This document shows positions 35,046 to 42,089 of a stretch of 64,000 nucleotides of DNA, piece after piece. The notes under the pieces were generated by a model. The model was not told the origin of the DNA. It saw only the letters and a program-made list of their open reading frames with translations, and ran no database searches. The stretch's first letter is position 1. Every line of letters starts with the position of its first letter. Origin of the DNA: Prevotella sp. E13-17 (GTDB lineage: Bacteria; Bacteroidota; Bacteroidia; Bacteroidales; Bacteroidaceae). The translations under genes were made by a program, and so were the position numbers. The stretch spans positions 3,132,001 to 3,196,000 of the forward strand of contig NZ_CP091787.1 of NCBI RefSeq assembly GCF_022024035.1, in the 5' to 3' direction.

Positions 35046-36485
35046 ATGAAGCAGACTAAAATTGTAGCATCGATCAGCGACAGACGTTGTGATACGGAGT
35101 TCATACGCTCGCTCTTTAACGCAGGTATGAATGTTGTTCGCATGAACACCGCACATGCTCCAGAAGAGGGCATCCGCCAGATTGTAAAGAACGTGCGCGA
35201 GGTGAGTCATCACATCGGCATCATGATTGACACCAAAGGTCCCGAGGTGCGCACTACCGCTTGCGCAGAACCCATCCACTACAAGACGGGCGACGTGGTG
35301 AAAATCTTTGGCCGTCCCGAGATGGAGACCACCCATGACATTGTGAACGTCACCTATAAGAACTTCGCTGCCGATGTTCACGAAGGCTGTCATATTCTCT
35401 TTGACGACGGTGCACTCGACATGCAGGTCATTGGCATCAGTGGTCCACAGATCATGGCACAGGTGAAGAACGATGGTGTGCTGGGCTCACGCAAGAGCGT
35501 CAACGTGCCTGGCATTCATATAGACCTGCCTGCACTGACCGAGAAAGACCGCAAGAACATCATGCTCGCCATCGAGCTGGACATCGACTTCATTGCGCAC
35601 TCATTTGTTCGCTCGGCTGCCGATGTACGTGCCGTCCAGGCCATCCTTGATGCCTACAACTCTGACATTAAAATCATCTCGAAGATAGAGAACCAAGAAG
35701 GTGTGGACAACATCGACGAGATTATCGAGGCTTCCTACGGCATCATGATTGCCCGCGGCGATTTGGGCATCGAAGTACCCATTGAGCGCATCCCCGGCAT
35801 TCAGCGCCGCATCATCCGCAAGTGCGTGCAGGCCAAGAAGCCCGTCATCGTGGCCACACAGATGCTTCACTCCATGATACAGAATCCTCGTCCCACCCGT
35901 GCCGAGGTGACCGACATTGCCAATGCCATCTACTACCGCACCGACGCGCTGATGCTCTCGGGCGAGACCGCCAGCGGAAAATATCCTATCGAGGCCGTCA
36001 CCACGATGGCACAGATTGCCGAGCAGGCCGAGCGCGACAAGTTGCGCGAGAACGACATTGAGATTCCGCTCTCTTCCGATTGCGACATCCGCGAGTTCAT
36101 GTCGCACAGTGCTATCGAGGCCACCGAGAAACTCGGCGTAAAGGGCATTATCACCGACTGTACCACGGGTCTCACCGCCCGTTCGCTGGCAGCCTTCCGT
36201 GGTCCCAACCCCGTGTTGGCCATCTGCTACCACGAGAAGGTGCAGCGTCTGTTGAACCTCAGCTATGGCGTTATCCCCGTCTATCAGAAGGAACACATTG
36301 ACAGCGAAGAGCTCTTCCTGGCTGCCGTGCGCATGTTGCGCCAGAAAGGATATCTGGAGGACGACGACAAGATTGCCTATCTGAGTGGTAATGTTGGTGA
36401 GTGTGGCGGCACCAAGTTCTTAGAGATCAACACCGTGAGGGAGTTGTTCACCAACAAATACCGATTCCATCTTCCCCGGAAATAA
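35046..36485 (+). CDS. pykA: Pyruvate kinase
   Basis: 479 residues. The barrel motifs are present: KIVASISDRR at the start (substrate loop), MNTAHAPEEG, IMIDTKGPEVRT, ISKIENQEGVDNIDEII (catalytic Lys region), MIARGDLGIEVP, and VIVATQMLHSM. The C-terminal domain (about 350-479) is complete. The enzyme converts phosphoenolpyruvate and ADP to pyruvate and ATP. At one motif it has NTAH where many bacterial enzymes have NFSH, a variant common in Bacteroidetes. Monocistronic with its own promoter and terminator. Confidence 0.95.
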   Translation: MKQTKIVASISDRRCDTEFIRSLFNAGMNVVRMNTAHAPEEGIRQIVKNVREVSHHIGIMIDTKGPEVRTTACAEPIHYKTGDVVKIFGRPEMETTHDIVNVTYKNFAADVHEGCHILFDDGALDMQVIGISGPQIMAQVKNDGVLGSRKSVNVPGIHIDLPALTEKDRKNIMLAIELDIDFIAHSFVRSAADVRAVQAILDAYNSDIKIISKIENQEGVDNIDEIIEASYGIMIARGDLGIEVPIERIPGIQRRIIRKCVQAKKPVIVATQMLHSMIQNPRPTRAEVTDIANAIYYRTDALMLSGETASGKYPIEAVTTMAQIAEQAERDKLRENDIEIPLSSDCDIREFMSHSAIEATEKLGVKGIITDCTTGLTARSLAAFRGPNPVLAICYHEKVQRLLNLSYGVIPVYQKEHIDSEELFLAAVRMLRQKGYLEDDDKIAYLSGNVGECGGTKFLEINTVRELFTNKYRFHLPRK

Positions 36486-36520
36486 GACATCGTTTTTTAA
36501 AACTCATAATAAATGATTGC

Positions 36521-36552
36521 CCCCCAGAAGTACATCGCATGGCTTTTGGGGG
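36521..36552 (+). terminator. Terminator of pykA
   Basis: CCCCCAGAAG (36521-36530) pairs with CTTTTGGGGG (36543-36552), one wobble, 12-nt loop, then TTATT. Confidence 0.75.
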
Positions 36553-36556
36553 TTAT

Positions 36557-36646
36557 TCATGCCGCGATGCGCTTCACGGTCAACTTATTGATGGCGTTCG
36601 ACAAGTCCACCGTTGCGGTATTGGTCTTTCTGTCGGCCGACTGCAT
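36557..36646 (-). pseudogene. Possible small gene or gene remnant downstream of the SemiSWEET gene
   Basis: The minus strand is open from about 36690 to a stop at 36557-36559 in a frame different from the SemiSWEET gene. Its last 40 or so codons have the GC-rich third positions of local genes and encode ITLNHLMQSADRKTNTATVD then LSNAINKLTVKRIAA. The only internal ATG (36646) gives 29 residues. It may be a small protein or the broken C-terminus of a lost gene. No family is recognised. Confidence 0.3.
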
Positions 36647-36681
36647 CAGGTGGTTCAGCGTGATGATGTGTGTGCTGAATG

Positions 36682-36972
36682 CTATTTGAAGTAGTCGTTA
36701 TAGATCTTGATGGCAAACACGATGAGACTGCAAGAGCTCGTCACCAGATTGGTGAGAAACAGCGACCAGATGATGTCGGGCTCATGAAGCAGCCCCTGCA
36801 ACATGAAAGCAATGCCGCCGATGCCCATCATCAGGAAGGTGGGCAGCGCAATGCCGTCGGTATTGCGGGTGCGTATGGTGGTGATGGCCTGAGGCAGATA
36901 GCCCAGAACCATACAAATAGTGGCAACATATCCACATATCTCTACAAATGATCCTTGTTCCATAGTCATCAA
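36682..36972 (-). CDS. SemiSWEET-type PQ-loop transporter
   Basis: 96 residues with three membrane helices and the PQ motif near the end of the first (ICMVLGYLPQAITTIRTRNT). It is a single triple-helix bundle, so it must dimerise to form a transporter. SemiSWEETs move mono- or disaccharides passively. The start could be any of three close ATGs (36972, 36969 or 36963). A -7 box lies 24 bp upstream. No sugar-metabolism gene is adjacent, so the substrate is not inferred. Confidence 0.9.
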   Translation of the reverse strand: MMTMEQGSFVEICGYVATICMVLGYLPQAITTIRTRNTDGIALPTFLMMGIGGIAFMLQGLLHEPDIIWSLFLTNLVTSSCSLIVFAIKIYNDYFK

Positions 36973-36995
36973 TAAAAAGTTAATCGTACTGGTTG

Positions 36996-37003
36996 CAAAA
37001 ATA
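36996..37003 (-). promoter_or_regulatory. -7 box of the SemiSWEET gene
   Basis: TATTTTTG on the minus strand, 23 bp before the ATG. Confidence 0.5.
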
Positions 37004-37109
37004 AATAAAAATTCCGATAAACCTCACGATTCATCGGATTATTTATCTCGAAGCACCGCTATGACGACCTAAGAGCCTTACTCTTGCAAACCAAGAGTGC
37101 CCCCTTCAG

Positions 37110-37360
37110 CTTGCAATAGTTATACTTTTGATGTCTGTCTAGCCCCTGGAAAGGCCACTCCCAGCCCCTGGACAGCACCCATCTAGCCCCTAGACGGACC
37201 CATTCTAGGGGCTAGAAACGACTCATCCAGGGGCTAGAATGGCATCAAGAGCAAAGCTATTGCAGCACAAAAGTAAAGCTATGGCTGGGCAAAAGTAAAG
37301 CTATAGCAGGGCAAAAGTAAAGCTTTAACAAGACGAAAGCAGAACTATGATAATACAAAG
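37110..37360 (+). repeat. Phased 22-bp repeat element, copy C
   Basis: Five 13-bp palindromes start exactly 22 bp apart at 37138, 37160, 37182, 37204 and 37226; the first three have a CCCC core, the last two GGGG. The third and fourth form a 12-bp perfect stem (37183-37194 with 37204-37215). In-phase units starting at 37246, 37268, 37290, 37312 and 37334 follow, three of them containing CAAAAGTAAAGCTAT or nearly so. One reversed unit (37110-37130) precedes the array. There are no AGTCT units. It fills the gap between the SemiSWEET promoter and the terminator at 37359. Confidence 0.9.
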
Positions 37361-37388
37361 AGAGGATGCGCAAGGGCGCATCCTCTCT
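37359..37388 (-). terminator. Terminator at the end of the glycan-utilisation operon
   Basis: 12-bp perfect arms AGAGAGGATGCG (37359-37370) and CGCATCCTCTCT (37377-37388), 6-nt loop, 22 bp past the stop at 37411. The following T run is weak. It abuts repeat copy C. Confidence 0.75.
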
Positions 37389-37410
37389 GCAATGATATGA
37401 CGAGGTTCAC

Positions 37411-39417
37411 TTAGAACTTCTTTGTGGTCAGGAACGACGAGGTGCGGGTGGGACTATACATCTCCCACAGCGATGCAACGGTCCAGCCGGGGGCGAAGAT
37501 GTCGTTATAAAAGCCCTTACCATTGCGACCGTAGTCCCAGTTGGTGTGCTGTACCACCTCGGGGTTGAAGCCCGGTACGCCGATGCCGCAGAGGCGCTCG
37601 GGTGTGGGCAACAGCTGATTGAGCGAAGAGTAGATGAGGTTGTATGCCTGTGTGAAGCGCTGCTCACGCAGTTCCTCGCCCAGCCACTTCACGATGTGGG
37701 GCAACTCAAAGACGAACACGTCGATGTGGTTGTTCTCCACAGACACGTTACCCCAACCGCGGCTCTTGAAGCCCAGGTCGCCCAGCATCTGTCCCTTAGC
37801 AAAGGGTACGTCCCAGAGGTAGTACCATGACAGGGCGAAGTAGGTGGCCTTCTGACACAGGTCGATGTAGTGCTGACGTTCCTGCTTCTTGGTGACCATC
37901 GCCATGTAGTAGGTAGCGGTGACGGCGCTGATGGCAGCCTCCTTGTCCTCGCAGTTGGCATCGAGGGTAGAAGAGAAATAGTCGCTCTTAGAGATGATGT
38001 TCTTCTCCAAGTAGTCGATGGTGCGCTTGGCAGCAGCCAGATAGCGCTTGTCGCCAAAGAACTTATAACCCATGACGAGCGTTGAGGTGGCACTGGGGGT
38101 AGAACCGCCCGAGGCGTCAACATCGCTGTGGTCGTCGCGATACTTGCGGGGGAAGCTGCCGTCGGCCTTCTGCAACTGCAGCATCTGGTTGAGCAGCGTG
38201 CGCATCTTCACCTCCCAGTCCTTATGCTGGCGGCCCTGCTTCTTCTCGTAGGCCAGGTAGTGGAGCACGGCATAGACAGCCTCTGACTGCTGGCGGATGC
38301 TATGGATGCAGTCCTTGTCGGCAGGAATGCCACGAGCAATGTGGAAGTCCTCCTTGAAATAGCCACGAGCGGTGAAGCCATGCTCCAGCCAGCTATTGAA
38401 GATCTCCTGTCCCATGCGTACGAACTCGGCATTACCCTTCTGTTCGCCATACTCCAAGGCATTGAAACCGTTGAGCAACACACGACCGCAGAAGCCCAGC
38501 TGCACATGATCCACGGGGAGGCAGTCGTCGCAGCGCAGACCGTGACCTGAGTGATACTTCAGGGCATACTTGTCAACATAGCCCTTGGCAAAATAGTTAG
38601 ACAGCTGTGCTTTCATCTCGTCAGCGGTGTAGAGCGGCTGAATGGGCTGAGGGTTGATCTCGTCCATGCAGAAGTTCCACGTATCAGCCACAAACTGACC
38701 GAAGTCCTGAGCCTTGCCACGGGTGATGACCCAGGTCACGCTCTGCTTCTCGCCCTTCTCCAGACAAGCAAAGGCCTGGATGGGAGCCGTCAGCGTCAGC
38801 TTGCGGATGTAGCGCTTGGGGGTCTCCATGTAAGGATAGCCGAAGGTCAGGCTGGCTTTGCCGGTGGCATTGTCGAAGCCCAGATAGCCCAGCGAGGTCT
38901 TGCCACTGACGATGACCTCACCCTCCTGATGGGTGGTGAGTGCCTCGACAGGGGCATCCAACTGGCGCAGCACGGTCAGCGTGCTGCCACTCTTGGCATC
39001 ATACACACCGGTGAGGGGCGACGACAGACGGTCTTCGCGCACGTTCCAGCTCTTTGAGGTGTGGAACGAAGGTGCCTCCTTGGGCGAACGAAGGTTCTTG
39101 TGATACCAGAAACCCGGCAGATAGAAGTCGCAATCGTCGGTGGCAAACTCCGTAGGGAGCATGGCACCAAAGTTGAAATAGACACGCTCCTTGGCCTGGA
39201 AAGTGACGGTCAGCAACTGGCTTTCGCCCTCCTGCTTCACATTCTTAGTGATGGTCAAGGGCAGTTCTTTGGCTGCCTTCAGCTGTCCCTGTTGCTCGCT
39301 GAGCAGATAGGTGACGGCATTGTTGCCTGGTTTCTTGATACTGATGTTGAAACGCTGTGCTGCACCCTGCATGGCAAAGGCAGCAGCTAACGAGAGTAAA
39401 GCAAATCTGTAGTTCAT
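37411..39417 (-). CDS. Secreted protein with probable (alpha/alpha)6-barrel, last gene of the glycan locus
   Basis: 668 residues with a signal peptide (MNYRFALLSLAAAFAMQGAA). The first 240 residues look beta-rich. The rest has regularly spaced helices with motifs such as LLNQMLQLQKADGSFPRKYR, GKGFYNDIFAPGWTVASLWEMY and many aromatic pairs, as in (alpha/alpha)6-toroid glycosidases and lyases. Candidate acidic residues include the DD pair in HSDVDASGGSTPSATS and CDDCLPVDH. I cannot assign a GH family. It lies 23 bp downstream of the BNR-propeller gene in the same operon, so a glycan-cleaving role is likely. Confidence 0.7.
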   Translation of the reverse strand: MNYRFALLSLAAAFAMQGAAQRFNISIKKPGNNAVTYLLSEQQGQLKAAKELPLTITKNVKQEGESQLLTVTFQAKERVYFNFGAMLPTEFATDDCDFYLPGFWYHKNLRSPKEAPSFHTSKSWNVREDRLSSPLTGVYDAKSGSTLTVLRQLDAPVEALTTHQEGEVIVSGKTSLGYLGFDNATGKASLTFGYPYMETPKRYIRKLTLTAPIQAFACLEKGEKQSVTWVITRGKAQDFGQFVADTWNFCMDEINPQPIQPLYTADEMKAQLSNYFAKGYVDKYALKYHSGHGLRCDDCLPVDHVQLGFCGRVLLNGFNALEYGEQKGNAEFVRMGQEIFNSWLEHGFTARGYFKEDFHIARGIPADKDCIHSIRQQSEAVYAVLHYLAYEKKQGRQHKDWEVKMRTLLNQMLQLQKADGSFPRKYRDDHSDVDASGGSTPSATSTLVMGYKFFGDKRYLAAAKRTIDYLEKNIISKSDYFSSTLDANCEDKEAAISAVTATYYMAMVTKKQERQHYIDLCQKATYFALSWYYLWDVPFAKGQMLGDLGFKSRGWGNVSVENNHIDVFVFELPHIVKWLGEELREQRFTQAYNLIYSSLNQLLPTPERLCGIGVPGFNPEVVQHTNWDYGRNGKGFYNDIFAPGWTVASLWEMYSPTRTSSFLTTKKF

Positions 39418-39440
39418 AAAATCAGTTTATTATATAATCA

Positions 39441-41477
39441 TTATTGAATTGCAACAATCTTGCCTTCGAGCAACTCCACGGTGTTCTTGGTACAGGTAGA
39501 GCCATTGTAATAGCTGTGAGAGTAGAGCAGCCAGATGGTTTCGCTATCCTTCTGGAACAGCGAGCCATAGTAGGCGCCCTCACCACGTGGCAGGCTGGAG
39601 AAGGGGATGGTGCGATACTTGAAGTTGTGACCAGTATTGTCGCCCACGCAAACCTTCAGGCGGTTGGTCTGCCACACATCGCCATTCTGGTCGAGATGGC
39701 CCATCACAACCACCTCGCCGGTTTCCAGCTGCAAGGCATAGGGGGCGCATCCGCCAAGGATGGGATCTGCCACCCAACGACGATCGTCGATCTGCTCGTC
39801 CCAGTCGCTGCTGTCCCACTCGCCGTCGAGCGGACGCCAAGAGATAGAGGGGTTGTTGCCACTGCCAATGCTCTCGTAGCTGAACAGGATACCCTTGTTG
39901 CCCTGCAGCATCACCTGCACAGGCATACCATCGCGCTTGCCGGGATTATAGCTGGCACGCTTTTGTGCGGTCCATGTCTCGCCATTGTCGGTAGAGCGCG
40001 ACACCACGATTTCCTGATTGAGATTGCCGCCAGTGCCCCACCATTGTTTCTCGCTTGACACGAGCAGTTCCAGTTCGCCGCCGGGCAACTGCACAATCTG
40101 TGGTTCCCACACACGGCCACGCAGCACGGTGATGGGGTCGCCCCAGGTCTGACCGCCATCCTTAGAGATCATGACAAACACCTGACAGTTCTCGTTGGTC
40201 TCGGGATTGGCATTCGATGACCACGTCATCAGAATCCAACCGTTCTGCAACTTCACCATGTCGGCATTCGTGAAGCGATACCAGCCATGAGTCAACCAAG
40301 TCTTGGTCTTGTCGAGAATCTTCTCGGGGTCGGTCCAGGTCTTACCATTATCGGTAGAACGGCAAATATAGATATTCTGCCAGTGGTCGGTAGAACCGGT
40401 GCTGCCATCGCCACCATGATAGGTCAGGATGAGGGTATCCTTGCTAACACGCAGCACACGAGGATACTCAGCCTGGATGTATGAAGGATTGAGCTGAATG
40501 GCTGTAGTGCGGTTGTTCCACTGGATGCGGTGAGACACAGGCTTCACGGTCTCATCTACCTCATAGGTACTATAGTCTGTCAGTGTACGGACGGTCTTCT
40601 CGATGACCTGCTCATCGCCGTCAATGTCGGCAGTGACACGCAGGTAGTAGGTGGTGCCAGACTTTAAGGATCTCAGGAGGTTTGACTTATACTTATGCGC
40701 ATCAGCATCGACCGTTGAAATATCCACCGTGCTCATATTGTTCTTATCCGTGCCATACTCGAACTTCATCGTTGGCTTGGCATCCACATAGCCAGAGATT
40801 TTGAACTGTGGCTGAAGCATGTTCTTGGTGATGGTCCAATCCTCGCTGCTCCACTCCAGTCCTGGCAGAGTTTCCACCAGCTTGCCCGGACCATAGATAA
40901 AGGAACCGTCTTGGGTCTTGATATAGAAACGGATGCTATAGGTCTTGTTGGGAAGCAGACCGGGACAGGTAGCCTCAAAGTCTGTACCCGGAATCTGGGT
41001 GCCCACTGCCACATGCTGCATACTGCGGTAAGCACGGTTCACGCCGCTATAGTTATAGCAGAAGCCATACTCAGCCACAGCCTCAGGAGCAATGGTACAA
41101 CCTGTGATCTCAAAGGTGGCCTCGTTGCTCAAAGCCTGCGACAGCGTTGCATTAAAACTAAAGACCTTGATAATATGGGTCTCGGTAAGCGGGGCGCAAG
41201 CCTCATCGCCATTGACGACAACGCGCAGATAGGTATCGGACGTAGGTGTTACCTCATACTCACGACTGGTGGCACCACTGATATTGGTCCAAGTCTGACC
41301 CTGATCCATAGATCTCTGCCACTGGATAGTGCCATAGTTGTCGGTGTTCCATGCCAGACTAAGTGTAGTCCTCATGCCACTACGTGCATAGCTAGTGATG
41401 GTGCGCTGAGCCTGGATGCCCATACTTACGAACAGGGCAAGAAGAGATATGAGGAGAGATTTATTTGTCTTCATCAT
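39441..41477 (-). CDS. Secreted BNR-repeat beta-propeller enzyme, candidate GH93 exo-arabinanase
   Basis: 678 residues: signal peptide (1-23), two Ig/fibronectin-like domains (about 25-305), then a propeller (about 320-670) with Asp-box motifs such as STDNGKTWTDP, SKDGGQTWGDP and STDNGETWTAQ. Such propellers occur in GH33 sialidases and GH93 exo-alpha-1,5-arabinanases. The sialidase FRIP motif and arginine triad are not evident, while the locus is rich in GH43, so GH93-type exo-arabinanase is my preferred reading. It starts 3 bp after the preceding small T9SS-type gene. Fold is secure, substrate inferred. Confidence 0.75.
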   Translation of the reverse strand: MMKTNKSLLISLLALFVSMGIQAQRTITSYARSGMRTTLSLAWNTDNYGTIQWQRSMDQGQTWTNISGATSREYEVTPTSDTYLRVVVNGDEACAPLTETHIIKVFSFNATLSQALSNEATFEITGCTIAPEAVAEYGFCYNYSGVNRAYRSMQHVAVGTQIPGTDFEATCPGLLPNKTYSIRFYIKTQDGSFIYGPGKLVETLPGLEWSSEDWTITKNMLQPQFKISGYVDAKPTMKFEYGTDKNNMSTVDISTVDADAHKYKSNLLRSLKSGTTYYLRVTADIDGDEQVIEKTVRTLTDYSTYEVDETVKPVSHRIQWNNRTTAIQLNPSYIQAEYPRVLRVSKDTLILTYHGGDGSTGSTDHWQNIYICRSTDNGKTWTDPEKILDKTKTWLTHGWYRFTNADMVKLQNGWILMTWSSNANPETNENCQVFVMISKDGGQTWGDPITVLRGRVWEPQIVQLPGGELELLVSSEKQWWGTGGNLNQEIVVSRSTDNGETWTAQKRASYNPGKRDGMPVQVMLQGNKGILFSYESIGSGNNPSISWRPLDGEWDSSDWDEQIDDRRWVADPILGGCAPYALQLETGEVVVMGHLDQNGDVWQTNRLKVCVGDNTGHNFKYRTIPFSSLPRGEGAYYGSLFQKDSETIWLLYSHSYYNGSTCTKNTVELLEGKIVAIQ

Positions 41478-41480
41478 GAG

Positions 41481-42008
41481 TTACTTTTTAACAGTGATTT
41501 TCTGGACAGACTCGGTGCCATCGGCATAGATACGACAAAGCACATAAGTGCCGTTCTGGAGTCCATCGGTATATGTTGTGATTGAACGAGTATTCTTAAC
41601 CAGACGGCCCTTCAGGTCGAAGAGCTTGATTTGTTGTACATCCTGAATATTTGCGGGGTCGATGCCGGCAGGATCAGTGGCAGAGAACATCACGCTGACC
41701 TGACAGCCGTGACCATCGGTCACCTTCAGATAATAGTTGCCCCAATGCTTGATCTCGAAAGTCTTCTGGTTGCCCACCTGCTGTCCGGCAGCATTGGTCC
41801 AGAGATAAGTGTAGGAGCCGTCGCCACCTTCCACGCTGACGTCGCTACCCACAGTGATAGCGCCCTGCGAGACATCGACAGTGACCGTCTCGGCAACGGC
41901 TTTCAGCGGTGGATATTGATCTACTTTAACGGGAATGACGGTCTGTGCCACTGCTGAAGCTGCGCCCAGCACCATCATCATCATGACTGACAGCAATAGT
42001 TTCTTCAT
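41481..42008 (-). CDS. Small secreted protein with PKD/Ig-like domain and T9SS type A-like tail
   Basis: 175 residues: signal peptide (MKKLLLSVMMMMVLGAASAVAQ), an Ig/PKD-like segment (about 45-110; SVEGGDGSYTYLWTNAAGQQ and WGNYYLKVTDGHGCQVSV), then a tail (about 125-175; IKLFDLKGRLVKN and LQNGTYVLCRIYADGTESVQ) of the T9SS type A sorting type. It is probably exported by the type IX system and kept at the surface. It sits between the VCBS protein and the BNR enzyme. A substrate-binding or structural role is inferred from its layout. Confidence 0.75.
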   Translation of the reverse strand: MKKLLLSVMMMMVLGAASAVAQTVIPVKVDQYPPLKAVAETVTVDVSQGAITVGSDVSVEGGDGSYTYLWTNAAGQQVGNQKTFEIKHWGNYYLKVTDGHGCQVSVMFSATDPAGIDPANIQDVQQIKLFDLKGRLVKNTRSITTYTDGLQNGTYVLCRIYADGTESVQKITVKK

Positions 42009-42039
42009 ATGAGTTCGGTTTATATTGTTTTGTAGAAAA

Positions 42040-42076
42040 AGAGTTAAAGTGGGAGACGCTCTCCCACCCTAACTCT
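42040..42076 (-). terminator. Terminator or attenuator after the VCBS-repeat gene
   Basis: Arms of about 17 bp (42040-42056 with 42060-42076) and a 3-nt loop, followed by TTTTTC on the minus strand. It may reduce expression of the three downstream enzymes relative to SusC/SusD. Confidence 0.8.
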
Positions 42077-42089
42077 TATTTGAAAATAA

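Noticed and set aside
39441..41477. Sialidase annotation for the BNR protein
   Set aside because: Asp boxes alone are not specific; the FRIP motif is not evident and the locus contains no other sialic-acid genes. Kept as a lower-ranked alternative.
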